NCBI RefSeq assembly: GCF_000172415.1
Contig: NZ_ABLD01000013.1
Location: 1-64,000 of the forward strand
Direction: 5' to 3'
DNA: 64,000 nucleotides
Origin: Paraburkholderia graminis C4D1M
GTDB lineage: Bacteria; Pseudomonadota; Gammaproteobacteria; Burkholderiales; Burkholderiaceae
Part shown: positions 63,323-64,000 of the stretch, one piece after another
How the letters are laid out: each line of letters opens with the position of its first letter
Position numbering within the stretch: position 1 is the first letter of the stretch
Notes under the pieces: generated by a model
The model's input: only the letters and a program-made list of their open reading frames with translations
Told to the model about the DNA's origin: nothing
Databases searched by the model: none
Position numbers and translations under genes: made by a program

Positions 63323-64000
63323 CACCGTTCCTCCTGTGCGCCTGCGCCACGATGGAACGCAAACCAGCCTGGAGTTAGGCGAAACCGACGGAGCATTCCG
63401 GCCAGGGGGCTGCGCACACGCAGTCCATTGGGCATGAACAGCACACAGCCAAGAAACAGGCCACCGAGAACCAGCGGCCATCCGTCCGCGGTGTATGTGG
63501 ACACCGTCTGTTTGAGGAGGGTCAGGACGACGGCGGCGATCACGGGGCCGCCGGTCGTTCCTCTTCCTCCGATAGCCACCCAGAGAATGACCTCGGTCGC
63601 GAGCAGCGGCGAAAATACGTCAGGAGCCACGACACCCGAGCACGCGGCCATCAGGCAACCAGCAATGGCAGCGACCACGGCCGACATGACGAAGACGAGC
63701 AGCAGATGAAACGACGTGTGATAGCCACATGCTTTCGCCCGCCATTCGTTGGTTGCGATTGCGGCCAGGACCCTGCCGTAGCGGCTGCGGCATACAAGCC
63801 ACATCAGCCCGGTCGCAGCGAGCAGAGCCCCGGCCACCGCGTACCACGACGCCATAGGACCGCTCAGGTCTACGATGTGGCCGGCGACTTTGACGCACAG
63901 CCCGGGGATACCTAGAACGCCCGTGTCACCGCCCGTGACCGACTGCCAGCTCGTCGCCAGCTGCTGGGCGACGATCAGCACAGCCATGCTGATGATGGCA
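63322..64000 (-). CDS. livM: ABC permease, LivM type (truncated by window end)
   Basis: The C-terminal 226 or so residues of a LivM-type permease; the frame stays open past the window edge (AIISMAVLIVAQQL). Several membrane helices are seen, with the LivM block RSRYGRVLAAIATNEWRAKACG (the EAA-like loop), LWVAIGGRGTTGGPVIAAVV and LGGLFLGCVLFMPNGLR. It forms the channel with a LivH-type partner presumably encoded beyond the window. Confidence 0.88.
   Translation of the reverse strand, partial: AIISMAVLIVAQQLATSWQSVTGGDTGVLGIPGLCVKVAGHIVDLSGPMASWYAVAGALLAATGLMWLVCRSRYGRVLAAIATNEWRAKACGYHTSFHLLLVFVMSAVVAAIAGCLMAACSGVVAPDVFSPLLATEVILWVAIGGRGTTGGPVIAAVVLTLLKQTVSTYTADGWPLVLGGLFLGCVLFMPNGLRVRSPLAGMLRRFRLTPGWFAFHRGAGAQEER

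Overview
The window is high-GC DNA from a Burkholderiaceae-type betaproteobacterium (Burkholderia, Paraburkholderia or Caballeronia). The signs are two Burkholderia-type general porins, the style of the LacI, TetR and GntR regulators, and IS21, IS30, IS91 and ISNCY elements of kinds common there. It reads as part of a large conjugative plasmid or megaplasmid (an integrated conjugative element is the alternative). It carries plasmid maintenance genes at one end and a nearly complete P-type type IV secretion (T4SS) and mobilization operon at the other, with catabolic cargo and IS-rich accessory DNA between. No rRNA gene, intact tRNA, CRISPR array or replication initiator gene was seen.

Layout. 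0-6.5 kb: DUF932 and ParB-domain proteins, then a leftward stbA-stbB-stbC-like stability operon preceded by a dense field of short TTACGCA/TTTACKC repeats. 6.6-7.5 kb: an ISNCY transposase remnant. 7.6-12.8 kb: a fructan locus with GH32 levanase, a solo GntR-type HTH protein, GH68 levansucrase and a divergent LacI regulator with two identical palindromic operators. 13.4-15.8 kb: an intact IS21-family element with a perfect 8-bp target duplication. 16.3-16.6 kb: three 114-bp tandem repeats. 17-25.7 kb: a catabolic regulon (amidase, beta-amino-acid aminotransferase, MHS-type transporter, porin, TetR regulator, phosphotriesterase-like hydrolase and BKACE enzyme) in which a 15-bp palindrome-like operator recurs at three promoters. 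I infer breakdown of a beta-amino acid or its amide: amide to beta-amino acid to beta-keto acid to acetoacetate plus acyl-CoA.

26-37 kb is accessory DNA. It holds an IS91-type transposase with a partner tyrosine recombinase, an IS30 element whose transposase is frameshifted, a GNAT acetyltransferase, and an 825-residue lower-GC protein with a zinc ribbon and a PD-(D/E)XK-like nuclease motif, which is the best candidate for an undescribed (perhaps defence) function. It also holds tRNA and integrase scars and the toxin-antitoxin pairs vapBC and higBA.

37.2-56.8 kb is one leftward transfer operon: AlpA-like regulator, small protein, ParA-like ATPase, TrbM/KikA-like protein, virB1-2-3-4-6-5-7-8-9-10-11, virD4, primase, LPD7/KfrB-like protein, mobC and a MOBP relaxase. 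Most neighbours overlap by a few bases. virB4 and virD4 are each split into two reading frames, so transfer ability is uncertain. 57.4-64 kb: a porin preceded by 13 tandem copies of an octamer (probable phase variation), then an amide-utilization operon (DUF1185 protein, amidase with a probable N-terminal frameshift, and a Liv-type ABC importer running off the end of the window).
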